In this document: one piece after another, positions 1 to 10,715 of the stretch
How positions within the stretch are numbered: the first letter of the stretch is position 1
How the letters are laid out: each line of letters begins with the position of its first letter
Position numbers and translations under genes: made by a program
NCBI GenBank assembly: GCA_947683625.1
Contig: CANTUR010000281.1
Location: 1,192,001 to 1,256,000 of the forward strand
Source of the DNA: Mallotus nudiflorus
Lineage: Eukaryota; Streptophyta; Magnoliopsida; Malpighiales; Euphorbiaceae
DNA: 64,000 nt
Direction: 5' to 3'
The notes under the pieces: model-generated
The model's database searches: none
Told to the model about the DNA's origin: nothing
What the model saw: the letters and a program-made list of their open reading frames with translations, nothing else

Positions 1-398
1 TAACTTGTTTTTGAAACTCTTAAGTTGGAACCTTGTAAGGGATTAAAGAAAAGCAAGGTGAGAGATAGGGAGGATTCCCATAAACCCTCCAATGCCTAAG
101 TCAAAGAATATATAGAGAAAGAGAGAGTTTAGAGAGTTAAAGAGAGAAATGAGTATAAGAGAATAAAATGAATGAGAATGAGGGCCTATTTATATGGATA
201 ATGATGCTCAAACCAGAGAGGAATAGGATTCCTCTTTGATGAAAGTTCTATGCTTACTAGGAGAGTATTTCTTCCTATCCGGGAGTCTCCTTAATTGGAA
301 ATATTTTCCTATTTGTCTTGGGTGTCCTTCTCCTACCAGTAACCCTTTATAGGAAAATAAAGATCTTAATTAAATAGGAATATGTATATGAGGTATCA
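1..398 (-). mobile_element. LTR of family A (solo LTR or end of an element)
   Basis: This stretch matches the complete LTR at 18490-18895 along its whole length. Shared pieces include the GA-rich run near 110-180, the 'gagagtctccttaatt' type segment near 280, and the outer end 'aggtatca'. The window starts about three bases inside the LTR. On the minus strand the LTR begins TGATACC. The bases after 398 are not a polypurine-tract complement, so this is not the 3' LTR of the A element at 10.7-18.9 kb. It is either a solo LTR or the 5' LTR of another minus-strand copy lying outside the window. Confidence 0.8.
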
Positions 399-1736
399 GC
401 AATGAAGAAGCTTAGAGCTCAACAATGGAGATTGATTTGAGTTAATTTATAGAATGGAAAAAAGATAAGAAATTTTTTCAGAAGATGCTATTGAGGAGAT
501 ATGGAGATGCTGAAGATGAAGATGATAGTGGCCATTTTGTATTTGTTTATATTAGTTGCAAATTTGGTGTGCCTTTTTTTCATAATGACAACACTAATTT
601 TTTTTTCTTTTCATATAACCATAACACAGAGTAGCAGAATTATGATTTTGTCACCAAAAACATAGAAATAACAAAATTATCCCCTGCACATGCCTAAGTG
701 TTTCATTGTTAAGTTAGTTAATTTTTAGTAGCCCAATAACAAAATCTTAAGACCCAAAACCAGAAACATCTAAATTCTTTATTTCTTGAAAGATTAAAAT
801 ACAAAATTTACCTATAAAAAGACTTACTTAATCTCTTAAAATGATCGACTATTCATGTTCAGTTGGAGAAGCAATAAGGGTCTTAAGCAAATGCATTTGG
901 AAAGTGGAAACCTCACTCTTAGCTAAAATCCCTTATTTATGAAGGCCCATCAAGTCCAAGATCTGGTGATAAGAATCTTGTTGCCATTTTAAGTTACCAG
1001 ATTGCATCTTGGCTAGCTTATGTTGAGTAGCAGGCAGTCTTTTTTTCTTCAAAGGAAAAGGAAGAATAGTCTTTCAAAGAGAAGTGATAGAGTCGTGAAG
1101 AGTTGTGTAGTATGCTGGTGTAATTGAATTATTTTTTCGGGTTTAAATCCTAATGAACAATGTCTAACATTAAAAACTCCTTCTAATGGCGGCATAATGA
1201 AAATTATAAATTTGTACAAGCTACACACTTATATGTATTTGGCCACCACCTGTTTGATAATACTCCTATGTGAAATCTTAGTTTCTTTCCCTATATTTTT
1301 TGTTGTTGTTTTCAATTATCAATAATGGTAATCATAGCAGTGAAGGTTTTTCTTCAAGTATCTACAACAATTATATTATTGAAGGTGAAGAATCCATATT
1401 AGTTTTCCATAATAATTACAATGATTTTAATTTTTTTCCCTAAATTTTTAAGGTTTATGTATTTTATAATGAAGTAAATGAGGAAGAAGATAGAGAAAAG
1501 GCTACAAAAGTATTAGATTTTGTTGCCCATATGGAAATTATGTGGTCCCATTTATTGAGAAGATATCAATGCTATGTTTAATATAAATATGCCATTTATA
1601 GAGGGGTCTAAGCCTAAATTACAATAAAACATGAATTTTTTATTTCAATGACCCTAAAATTAGTTGAGGGGCATATGCGAGCCTCGAGGTAAAGATTGAG
1701 GATGAATATATATATATATGGGTCATTTTATAGTAT
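399..1736. other. AT-rich stretch, no gene recognised
   Basis: I see only short ORFs broken by stops in every frame, no domain motif and no clear terminal repeats. Poly-T and A-rich runs are common. It may be decayed transposon or intergenic DNA. Confidence 0.5.
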
Positions 1737-1997
1737 GCTTTAATTTCATTTGCATAGATACAAATGGTTGCACCATAACAAGAGCCTATATGAGTCATTC
1801 TACAATACAAACATGTGTATTTATACAAATGCAATTAGAACCATTAAATTACTACTAATTTAATTATAACCATTCATATATTTTATAGGTATTGGTACAC
1901 AAAAATGATCAATGGTTATAATTAAATAATAATAAATCCAATGGCTTTAATTTTATTTGCATAGGTACAAATGGTTGCACCATAGCAAGAGCCTATA
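1737..1997. repeat. Foldback MITE-like repeat with a duplicated 57-bp end
   Basis: Two directly oriented copies of about 57 bp, both containing 'acaaatggttgcaccata', lie at about 1737-1795 and 1941-1997. Between them, 1817-1877 and 1908-1966 form an inverted repeat around about 1893, with perfect core arms 'aattataaccatt' and 'aatggttataatt'. This is the shape of a small non-autonomous DNA transposon that was partly duplicated. No target duplication was identified, so the superfamily is open. Confidence 0.55.
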
Positions 1998-2030
1998 TAT
2001 ATATATATATTAATTTTTGAAGTTAGACTA

Positions 2031-2222
2031 TAATTATTATTCGATCCATTCTTTTTTAAAAGTGAATTATAATTCCTTTTATATTTGATTTCATAAACTC
2101 TTCACCCATTCTATTAGATATTTTAGAAATATAATGTCGAAAGAAGTCAAACTCTTTAAAATTACTAAAATTTTAAAAATACCCTTAAATTATTATTTAA
2201 TACTTTTTAATGTATAAATAAA
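2031..2222 (-). repeat. MITE-like fragment shared with 6390-6790
   Basis: The reverse complement of 2035-2100 resembles 6470-6526 plus 6765-6780, with the shared core 'ttataattcactttt' and then the 'taattata(a/g)tctaac' end. The two copies define a small AT-rich repeat family. Its outer borders are not resolved here. Confidence 0.4.
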
Positions 2223-2228
2223 GTTTAG

Positions 2229-2349
2229 AGGCTAGCCCACCTAGGATGGGATGGTTACCCATTCCATCACGGGGCATAACATGTTAGAAGAGGTGGAGGT
2301 TCAAACCCCCAATCCCCCCCCCCCCCCATCCATGACAAAAAAAAAAAAA
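2229..2349 (+). mobile_element. Possible tRNA-derived SINE
   Basis: 2298-2308 reads GGTTCAAACCC, a perfect match to the RNA polymerase III B-box consensus. A weak A-box-like stretch (tagcccacctagg) lies near 2233. A C run and then a 13-base A tract (2337-2349) follow, as at a SINE tail. No flanking target duplication could be recognised because the 3' side is an AT microsatellite, and the A box is poor, so this may be chance. Confidence 0.3.
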
Positions 2350-3119
2350 TATATATATATATAGATAAAATGAATTAATATACTAACAGTCCCATAAAAA
2401 CTACTCCTGATGTAACTCATCCCACCACCACACTCATCTTACCTAGGCCATTGTCACTCTCATCTCACCCAGGTTGGACTCTACTGCTATCGCTTTTCTT
2501 ATCATAACTATCATCTCTACTACTACTACTACCACCACCACCGTTATTTCCACCATGGATGCCATTATTTATTGCCACCGTGGCTACCATAGAATGCCAT
2601 CTCTACTATTAAAAAATCCATAATAATGCCATAAACTCCAAAAAGATCCACAATAATAAATACAAGTCATCAAGATTAATTACAGTAATAATAAACTAGA
2701 AAAAGAATGATGGTCGCATTATTCAAGATTAAGTGATGGTGGTTATAAATCACGTGGTGTTACCAATGGTTAGGCATGGTAAAAGTTTGATTTGTTATGT
2801 ATTGAAGTTTTTCTTATGTATTAAAAAGTTCTAAGATGGTTTTCTTAACTCCAATTATGATTATATGGGATTCAAATGGAATATAGGTAGCCCATGAATT
2901 GGCTCATAGTTGGGAGTATTGCAAATTTGATTACTTGCTAGCAAGAACATTAACTACATTTTTCAATAGTTGGATGACACATAAGCTAGATGATTATTAT
3001 TTGGATTTTGTGTATTTTAAAATGATTTGTATAATTTATTCAACTTTTATTTATTTGCATTCTTGTTGGGTTTATTATGTTTATCTAGGTTTTCAATTTA
3101 ATTTATTGTTTGGGTTTAT
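2350..3119. other. No gene recognised; CAC/TAC-rich microsatellite
   Basis: A TA microsatellite follows the A tract, and a tract of ACT/ACC trinucleotides lies near 2515-2545. ORFs here (for example 2899-3123) lack recognisable motifs, although the last part may be the broken upstream portion of the RNase H-like gene at 3120. Confidence 0.4.
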
Positions 3120-3313
3120 GTGAATTACATGTTCTTACTTCTGATTTCAAGTGGTGTTTTAGTTTCTACTACTCAAGTTCTCACAGGTTATTGGGTGATT
3201 GATTTGGTAGAAGCTGGGGCAGCTTGTTTTAGTCTCCAAATAGCTAAATCTTTTCTTTTCCATTGTATTATGCTTGAAGGTGATGTGATGGTGATTAATA
3301 GTGATTATTAATA

Positions 3314-3448
3314 GGGATAAAGACTATTTTGGTGTCTTTACTTTCAGAAATTTAACAATTTGGTGCATGTACTTTTAAAAATTACAATTAAATTGTGCAA
3401 CCGATAAAACTGTGACAAAATGGTGTACGTGTCCGGTAGCTACTAACA
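3314..3448 (+). repeat. MULE left terminal inverted repeat
   Basis: Pairs with about 5115-5252. Shared stretches include 'tttcagaaatttaacaattt' and 'tgacaaaatggtgtacgtg'. By eye roughly 85-90 percent of positions agree. Confidence 0.88.
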
Positions 3449-5114
3449 TATAATATAAATTCAACACTTTTCTTTGTGAGTTGGAAACCTTTAGGATATG
3501 GATGTACATTAAGTCTATGAAATTAAAAAAAAGGCCTTCTTATAATTAAAAAGGGAAAGAGGAGGGAAGATCTAATACTTCCTCACCTCAATTAAAAAAA
3601 AAAACCCATTCTCGACTCCTTTACAAGAAATATCAATTGCCACTTTGAACGTCAAGTGAACATCAGAGAGGCTATATTTGAATGTTAGATGATATATATA
3701 TGACAAGGTAACTTCTTTTTTTAGTTATGGTTTTTTGAAAACAAAAGCTATGGGATTTATGGAATTTCTTTTTCATTTTGACATGCCATGTATTCTTGTC
3801 TTTTATAGTGGAATGTTTTTGAGTGATCATGGTGAAAAAGGAAAAATATATATTGGGGGACAAAGTTAGATATTGGAGTAGATGTGAAAAATTTCATACT
3901 AGAGAAATTTAGAAAATGTATAAAAGATATAATGGGAAATAAAGATTTGGAGAAAATGCATTTTAGGATACCTAGCAGAGCTTTAGTAAAGTGTCATGGG
4001 TACGCCATTTGCAGTTGAAGATTTGAATATTCTAACTACACAAAGAAGCCAAAATTGCTTCAAGCTTCAAGAAAGAAACAAAATAAGTAAATGTGTATGA
4101 ATGTTGTAAAGATTCTGAATTGTTAGAATGTTGTTTTACAAGTTTTTCCCAGTGTCGCATAATCTTTAGTTTCTGTCAAGTAGATGTGTATGAATGTTGT
4201 TAGGAATAGCCAAATCATAATATGTTTATTTATTATGTTGGGACAAGTATCCTTGTGTTTCTTTTGAGATGTTAGAACAACCATATTTTTTTAACAATAT
4301 ATTTACTATTAGAATAGCCTTTGTTTACTAATAGATTTGACTTATAACAACTACTGTTCTTATTTAATTTCTTTACAATTTCGTATAGACATGTATACAT
4401 ATTAGTAAATGGCTTGAATCATCAAAATATTTTAGTCTTTACTATAAAAACTTCTCTTAAGTATTTCATCAAGCAATGTATGGACATTATCAACCAATAA
4501 GTTTGCAATAACAAATTGTTGTATGTTTACCCCAAAAGCAAACACACCATAGCTTACCATTAACTTATCAAAAGTATATCATAATGCATTTTGAGTTATA
4601 CATTAACAATAAGAGTACAATGAGGGTTTTACAATAAAATGCACATATTTTCATTTCATTTGCATACAATAATTATAAATGATACAATTGCCTATGTCTA
4701 GATATATTTTTCCATTCTTCACCTCTTTCGTATTGCTTCTTCCATGATATTAATTCTTCTTAACAAACCTAGTAATGCTGCTCTTGCTCTTTCATAAATC
4801 GAAGATCAATCCATGTAAAGAATGAACACAATCCATTGTCATATGTAGAGAATCTTCTTCCTGGATTTCAGTATGTAGATGAAGTTCTAATCATGCAAGG
4901 TCTATTGCAGAAGCACATATCACCAACCACTTTTATGTAGTAGATTAAAAAGAAAAGAAAAGAAAAAAGAGATTTTTTTTAGAAAAAGATGAAGAATGTG
5001 AGAATTTAAAATGAGAAGAAAAACATTGTATATGTATGATATTGTCATTTTTTAAAAAGTCACATGCACATCCATGTCAATATAGTCTTTTCTAATGTCA
5101 ACATAAAGTTACAG

Positions 5115-5252
5115 CTTACCTGTTAGCTACCGGCCACGTACACCATTTTGTCACAATTTTATCGGTTGCATAACTTAATACTAAGTTTTAAAAGTATAGA
5201 TACCAAATTGTTAAATTTCTGAAAATACAGATGCCAAAATAGTCTTTATCCC
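5115..5252 (-). repeat. MULE right terminal inverted repeat
   Basis: Reverse complement of the 3314-3448 arm. The outer end is 'agtctttatccc', directly followed by the second TTATTAATA copy. Confidence 0.88.
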
Positions 5253-5451
5253 TTATTAATATGATTAATTTTACTTCTTCTTACTGGTCTCATATCTTTA
5301 TTTTTCTTGAAGAATTTTCTAGACTTAAGATTTCATTTGTTAAGATTAGCTTTACCTTTAGTCCTCAGTCTTGTAATTAGGTTTCTCACTCTTTAGCTTG
5401 TTAGGCTATTATAATGGTTCCTTGGTAGTTATGTAAATAAGATGTGCCTAA

Positions 5452-6277
5452 GGGCATCTCCAACCTTACTTAATTTCTTCAATTTTCCTCCATATTTTCT
5501 CTCCAACCTTGCTTTTATTTCATGTTGCATTTTGCATATTCTGCAAAGTTGGTTGCATATATGCAGCCAACTTTGCATAGGCAGCATTTATACTTTTTTT
5601 AAAAATTTCAATAACAATCAATTGTGATAATTTATTTCAATATAGTCCAAAAAAATTTGTTCAATTTAGTCCAAATTTATATTATATTTATCATATTATT
5701 TTTAATTTCAACAGTTATATTATATTTCTTGCTCGTCATAGACGAATTAAGGACAAAGATGCTCATATTACACTTCAGAATGCATTAATTGAACATTTGT
5801 GGAATAAATATTCAAATTCAAATGATTAAATTATTAATAATGTGATTTGTATTTTTCAATTTAATTAGCGCTTGTAATAGACTACTTTAATTTTAAAATG
5901 TAATTTTATTTTTTTAGTAAATTTATTTTATTATCTTTTAATTCTCTTCATATATTATATTGTTTAAATTTAAAAATATGAGAATGTATTTATATTATAA
6001 ATTATTAATATATATTATTATTTTATTTATATATTATTTATTTTTTAAAAATATATTCAAATAATAAATATACTGGTGTATATTGTAAGTATTGAATAAA
6101 TTATGGGTGTAATATGTAAAATGTTTAAATAATTTAATATTAGTATTGAATAGGAATATGTATAGAATATTCTTTTTGGAGTTGAAAATGAAGTAATTGG
6201 TTGGAGCAAATTTACTGTAATAGATGTATTTTAGAGTAAAATTTGCTGCATTTTGATGTTTATGGTTGGAGATGACC
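5452..6277. mobile_element. PIF/Harbinger-type DNA transposon derivative, 826 bp
   Basis: The termini are GGGCATCTCCAACC at the left and, as reverse complement, GGTCATCTCCAACC at the right. A TAA duplication flanks them (5449-5451 and 6278-6280). Short TIRs of this sequence with a TWA duplication are characteristic of PIF/Harbinger elements in plants. The interior keeps the last codons of a transposase-like ORF (5743-5829) but is otherwise AT-rich and non-coding, so this is a deletion derivative. It sits in the last codons of the RNase H-like pseudogene, whose frame resumes at 6279. Confidence 0.85.
5743..5829 (+). pseudogene. C-terminal relic of a HARBI1/ALP1-like transposase
   Basis: Twenty-eight codons and a TAA stop encode a tail containing 'DKDAHITLQNALIEHLWNKY'. 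Plant HARBI1/ALP1-like nucleases commonly end in a segment of the form (H)xxLQxxLIEHLW. The upstream catalytic DDE region is absent: only a few codons before 5743 stay in frame. The assignment comes from remembered family pattern, supported by the Harbinger-type ends of the element that contains it. Confidence 0.6.
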
Positions 6278-6389
6278 TAAGTGTGTTCAAAGCTATGTAT
6301 AAGTAGCCTTATTATTTTTTATTTAATTCCAAATGTTTTCTTGATAAAAAAAAAGTAAAAGAATGAAAGTCATCCGTTATAAATTTAAC

Positions 6390-6790
6390 AATATTAGGGT
6401 GGCAAAAGTGTCTTTTTATTTTAGTTAACGCCTATTTTTAACATAAGGTGTAAATAATTAATAAAATTAAATTGAAGGGGACTATAATTCACTTTTGAAA
6501 AAGGAGAGATTAAGTAGTAATTATAAGGGATAATTGTTATTTGCCCTACGTGTTTTGACCTATTATACTATTTCATCCCTAATATTTGAAAAAAATATTT
6601 ATTTATCCTTGAAAATCATGTACTATTTCATCTTTAAAGAAGGACTAATAAGTGTTAACTGTTGCAAATGTCAGAGATGAATAAATATTTTTTCAAATGT
6701 TAGGGATAAAGTAGTGTAATAAGTCAAAACACATGGAACAAATAACAATTTTCCCTAATTATAATCTAACATCAGGGTAATATATATATA
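6390..6790 (+). repeat. Older MITE-like repeat split by a MULE-type MITE
   Basis: 6390-6526 joined to 6765-6780 is continuous with the repeat family seen in reverse at 2031-2222. The join falls inside the shared 'taattataatctaac' end. It was therefore an older repeat into which the 6527-6755 element inserted. Confidence 0.45.
6527..6755. mobile_element. Foldback MULE-type MITE, 229 bp
   Basis: The left arm (6527 to about 6620) and the reverse complement of the right arm (about 6665-6755) agree over about 90 bp, for example 'ttttgac(c/t)tatta(t/c)act', followed by a shared 'aaaatatttatt'. A perfect 9-bp duplication, TAATTATAA, flanks it (6518-6526 and 6756-6764). There is almost no unique centre, so it is a pure foldback element. 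The 9-bp duplication and the GGGATAA start link it to the MULE superfamily, though its TIR is not the same as that of 3314-5252. Confidence 0.88.
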
Positions 6791-8544
6791 TATACACACA
6801 CACACATTGATATTATATTCTTCTACATTTTTATGATGTGAATAGAGTAAGAAGAGTTGATATATTTAGTATGTATAAAATTTTACTATCTTCCTTTTAC
6901 ACATCAGAAAAATGTAGAAGAAGATAATCTCAACACGTGTGTGTATATATCAACTAATTGAACTCTTAAAATATACATCATAAAAATGTAGAAGAAGATA
7001 ACATACTGTATATACTTACTAGTAAACAATCACGTGCTTTACACGTGAACACAATTTTTTTAAGATTTGTGATATATAGTAAATAAATTATTATTATTAT
7101 TATTATTTAAATGTTTTAAAAATATTAACAATGTTATTGATTTATATAACAATTTGATAGTAACTTAATATAGTTATAATTCATTGTAATTATGTTAAAT
7201 CTTTTATTTAAATAATTATGTGATATTCCTTCAATATTTTTTATAATTAATTTTTCTCAACTCTAAAACTTATTTCATATAAAAACAATATTTTATGGTC
7301 ATAATTAGTCATAACATAATTAAAAAATTATGAGCTATTTTTTAATAAAAATTTTAAAATGATAAAAGTTATATTTTCTTTATATCTCACTTTAAATATT
7401 AGAACCCCATTAAAGTTATAATTTATTACAATTTTAGTTTTTATTTGAGCTATGACACTTTAATTCTTCAATTTTTTAAATATTTATACTTTTATTTAGT
7501 CAAAAATGAATTTAATTTTAACTTTTTTTAGTTAAAATTATAAAAATATTTGAAAATGATAATAATACTATTTTTGTTACAAAAAATATACTTTCAAACA
7601 TATTATATGCTCTATTTTTTAAAATATAATTACAGATACAAGACAATTAAAATTTTAATTAATTGTAATTATTTACATAATAAACTTTAATTTAATACAT
7701 ATTTAAAAATAATAGGAATATTATTTTATTCATATGTCAATTAATTTTTCAAACTTGATAGTGTTACATTATAACATATATTTTATTATAATTTTAGTAA
7801 TATTCTATTTGAACAATTATACAACACTCTTTCAATATTTTATCCAAATAATAATATAATTTTACAAACTTGATAGAGTTGCAATATAGTAATTTATTAC
7901 ATTCTTTATGAATTTTTTATATAGACACCACAATTTCAATATTTTTCGCATTAATATTTTCATAATTTATTAGTTTATATTTTAATTGTTAACTTATTAA
8001 ATTTAAGAACACGCTTTTTTTTTTCAAAACTAAATATGTCATTAATTAAACTTTGAGGTACAAGGAAGAGAGCAAGATTTTACCCATACTAATTATATCA
8101 ACTAATCTTACTCCTAAAATATACATCATAAAAATGCAGAAGAAGATAACATTAGAAAATAAGACAGCTACCAATACACCAGTACAACGGTGCCACATTT
8201 TGAGGATTTGTGTTTTGGCAAAGAAGAAAGCCAAATTATGATTTGAAGGAATTTGAATTCAAATAAAGGGTGTGGCAAAATCCATTTTACAGATCATAAA
8301 GAAAACTTTGAATATTGGGTAAGACAAATCAATGATCTTTTAAAAGATAATGATGTCTTCTTCTTCTTCTTCAAAAGAGACACAAAATTCAAATCTTCCT
8401 TACATTACCTAGAGAACTCTCATAAAAAGAGAGCAAATTTCCACAAAAAGAGAGCAAAATAGATATATAACACTAGATCTAGATAATCGATTATTTATTT
8501 TAAGAAAATAACATAAAATATATAAAATAAAAAAGGATTAATAC
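6765..8544. other. Very AT-rich stretch bounded by a 58-bp direct repeat pair
   Basis: 6947-7005 and 8095-8153 are near-identical direct repeats containing 'aaaatatacatcataaaaatg' type sequence (differences at a few positions). A third, inverted partial copy lies near 6817-6839. Just inside the first copy, 7019-7050 contains 'cacgtgctttacacgtg', a short hairpin of the kind seen near Helitron ends, but no CTRR end could be fixed. A TA/CA microsatellite lies at 6780-6806. The ORFs at 8046-8462 have no motif. No gene is recognised. Confidence 0.45.
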
Positions 8545-10690
8545 TGTAATAACCCAAATTTATTTAAATAAATATATATAAGTTATTGTTGTTGATGGGT
8601 TATTGAGTGGTTGTTGGAACGTTCTATGGTGTTAAGTCATATAGTTGCTATTAATTTTCTAGTTTTCAAGTGATTAACTCATTTAATTGTTGACAATTAT
8701 GTAGACTTCAAAGTGGAATGACTAACCGAAAATTTTTCTAGAAATGTGGGGATTAAAGTGGAAATTTTCCATCTCCCTCTTCAGTATAAGTTGCAGCTGC
8801 AAAAAAATTCATTTAATCCTATAAACTCTCCTAATTGACACTGTAGCACTGTAATATTCTTCCTCTTCGATCATCAGCCAAATGATGTCAATTTGCCAAG
8901 AAATTTGAACTACAAACACTTATCAACCTCCTTAACATCTCAGCAAATTTTATTTTATAGAAATTGACCCGATTTTGATTAGTTAAACCTTCAAAGTTTC
9001 GGCCATCCACTTCTTGTGGTAGATCTCCATTTTTTGTGACTTTCATCTGCTGCAACCATCACTTTTGAAACCGTCATGCTGTCAGTAGTCCATAAAGACC
9101 AACCACGCGATCAGGTGTTGTTGTTTAATGCCTCATCGGAGCTTGATTGATAAATTTCCATTTTTAGCCCGATCTATTAATTTGTTGAGTGTGTATTTAT
9201 CTTCTCCATGGTACTGTGAACATATAAATATGTTTTTTTTATGCAAAAGACATTTTTTGGTGAGAAATCCAGTGAGTCCCAACCAGATTCTAGTGAGGAA
9301 TAGTGACTAGCCTGAAAATTTTTGATTTTATTTTTAATAAATAGTATAAATTATGAGGATTAATTTCTGTAACTAGACCTAGGTCTGATTCCTCATGGAT
9401 TTTAAGATAAAAAACCCATAAGTGTTTTTGTGAAAATGTCCTAATTTCCATTTAAGTTGTCTTAGCTCACCAAAATGGATTCCATTAGCCTCAAATGTCA
9501 TATTTAGGGTGTTTTCAAGTAAATTTTATTAATTCCTTAATTTTAATAATTTTTCTAGAATTTTGAAAAATTATTATGAATTTTATTAGTTATCTATAAG
9601 CATATTTTAAAAAATATTATTTATTATAGAGAATTCCTGAGTGGGAGCTATAGCAATTGGGCAATTGATAATACATTGGTTGACATGCTCCATCTGCAAG
9701 TTAATTTTATAAAATGTTTGTTGAGATTTTATAAATGAGAATTTTCACGAGATAAATTTAATTATGAATATGAATATTACTGTGAGCATGATTTATTGAT
9801 TATATTATTGCCAAGGATTTTGAGAAAATGTTATAGCTTGATTTCATCCCATTTTATTGTATTTTATTTTTTATTTGTATATGAGATGCATGTTTTGGAG
9901 AAAAATGGTAAGGATACATGCCACCTAGTAGGTGTCACCAGGACTGTGTGCGCACCAGTGTTGATTTATAAGTGGGCTATTAATTGATTGCAAGACCTGG
10001 TTAAATGAGACTCTCTATGTAGGATTATTGATTATGAGCCTTGATTGAGTGAGACTCTTTGGGCAAGATTATTGATTATGAACCCTAGTTGAGTGAGACT
10101 TTCTGGGCAGGTTTATGGTTAAGCCTTATTTAAGTAAGACTCTCTGGGTAGGTATATATTTACTGGTTGGACCTTAGTCGAGTTTTGTCCCTAGGATCGA
10201 CAATCACTTAGATTTAAGAGAGCCGAAAGGCTAGTAGAATTGAGGTTTAGGGTTCTACCACGATTTCCACTAAAGGTTTTATTTATTACAAAATGTCATT
10301 TTGTATGAGTTATTTTATTTTATACTAAAGGGATTTATATACTTTGGAAATGTATTTTATAAAAATAATTTTAGTAAAATAAAATTTTTTTGAATATTTA
10401 TTTAAAGAATTCAAAGGTTTTAAGCAACTATTTTAAAACTAGTATGCATTTTATAATTTTAATTCACTTAGTAAGATCTAATTCCCTTAAAATTTTATTT
10501 TTCTTAGGATCTCATAGTTAGATTGATATTCCTCTTCGTTTGTGCCAAACTTGTTCCTCCCCAACTATTTTATGTAGGTCTTTTTAATGTTGATTAGCAT
10601 TCCTTAAGATTTTGTCTTATATACTGTAAATAAGGACTTTAAGGCTCATACTCCTCTATTAGACTAGTAGAAACTAGTGATATACTTTAA
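8545..10690 (+). mobile_element. Large LTR-like block, family D (copy 1)
   Basis: This block is the inverted counterpart of 61163 to about 63830. Shared landmarks, in order, are the 'aattcact(t/c)agt(a/g)aggtct' segment (10460 here, 61560 there), the 'ggatct' plus C-rich stretch near 10510-10560, the 'cacctagtaggtg' box near 9922 and the 'gtgact' plus 'gaaaatttt' segment near 9305. It begins TGTAATAACCC, an LTR-like start. It lacks about the last 200 bp present in copy 2, so it is truncated at its 3' side, next to the truncated element A. No coding domain is seen, so it is probably a solo or broken LTR. Confidence 0.55.
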
Positions 10691-10715
10691 TCAGTTAGAA
10701 GGGGGGGTTAAAATT

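Larger units (their letters stand above)
3314..5252. mobile_element. Mutator-like element (MULE), non-autonomous, 1939 bp
   Basis: The ends are long inverted repeats: about 135 bp at 3314-3448 matches the reverse complement of about 5115-5252, and both begin GGGATAAAGACTATTTTGG. The element is flanked by a perfect 9-bp duplication, TTATTAATA (3305-3313 and 5253-5261). Long TIRs starting with G plus a 9-bp duplication are diagnostic of the MULE superfamily. No MURA-type transposase is visible in the 1.7-kb interior, which holds only short ORFs, so it would depend on an enzyme supplied elsewhere. The interior could be captured host sequence (Pack-MULE), but I recognise no gene fragment. It interrupts the RNase H-like pseudogene. 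Confidence 0.9.
3120..6302 (+). pseudogene. RNase H-like (RVT_3 type) coding sequence split by two DNA transposons
   Basis: Three segments read as one RNase H-like domain of the type found at the end of plant LINEs and in plant RNase H-like proteins. 3120-3304 encodes 'SSGVLVSTTQVLTGYW' and, after the EAGAACFSLQIA helix, 'MLEGDVMVIN', which matches the family's LEGDxxxVI strand. 5262-5451 continues with 'FSRLKISFV' and 'SCN-stop-VSHSLAC', corresponding to the family's CNxVAHxLA motif. 6278-6302 supplies the tail and a TAA stop, in frame with 5441-5451 once the second insertion is ignored. In-frame stops lie near 5379, 5397, 5424 and 5433, so it was dead or dying independently of the insertions. 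Whether the parent was a host gene or a LINE ORF cannot be decided here. Confidence 0.65.

Noticed and set aside
3314..5252. Pack-MULE carrying a gene fragment
   Set aside because: I could not recognise a host coding segment in the interior. It cannot be excluded without a search.
7019..7050. Helitron 5' end
   Set aside because: Only a short palindrome near AT-rich sequence. No CTRR terminus or AT insertion site could be fixed.
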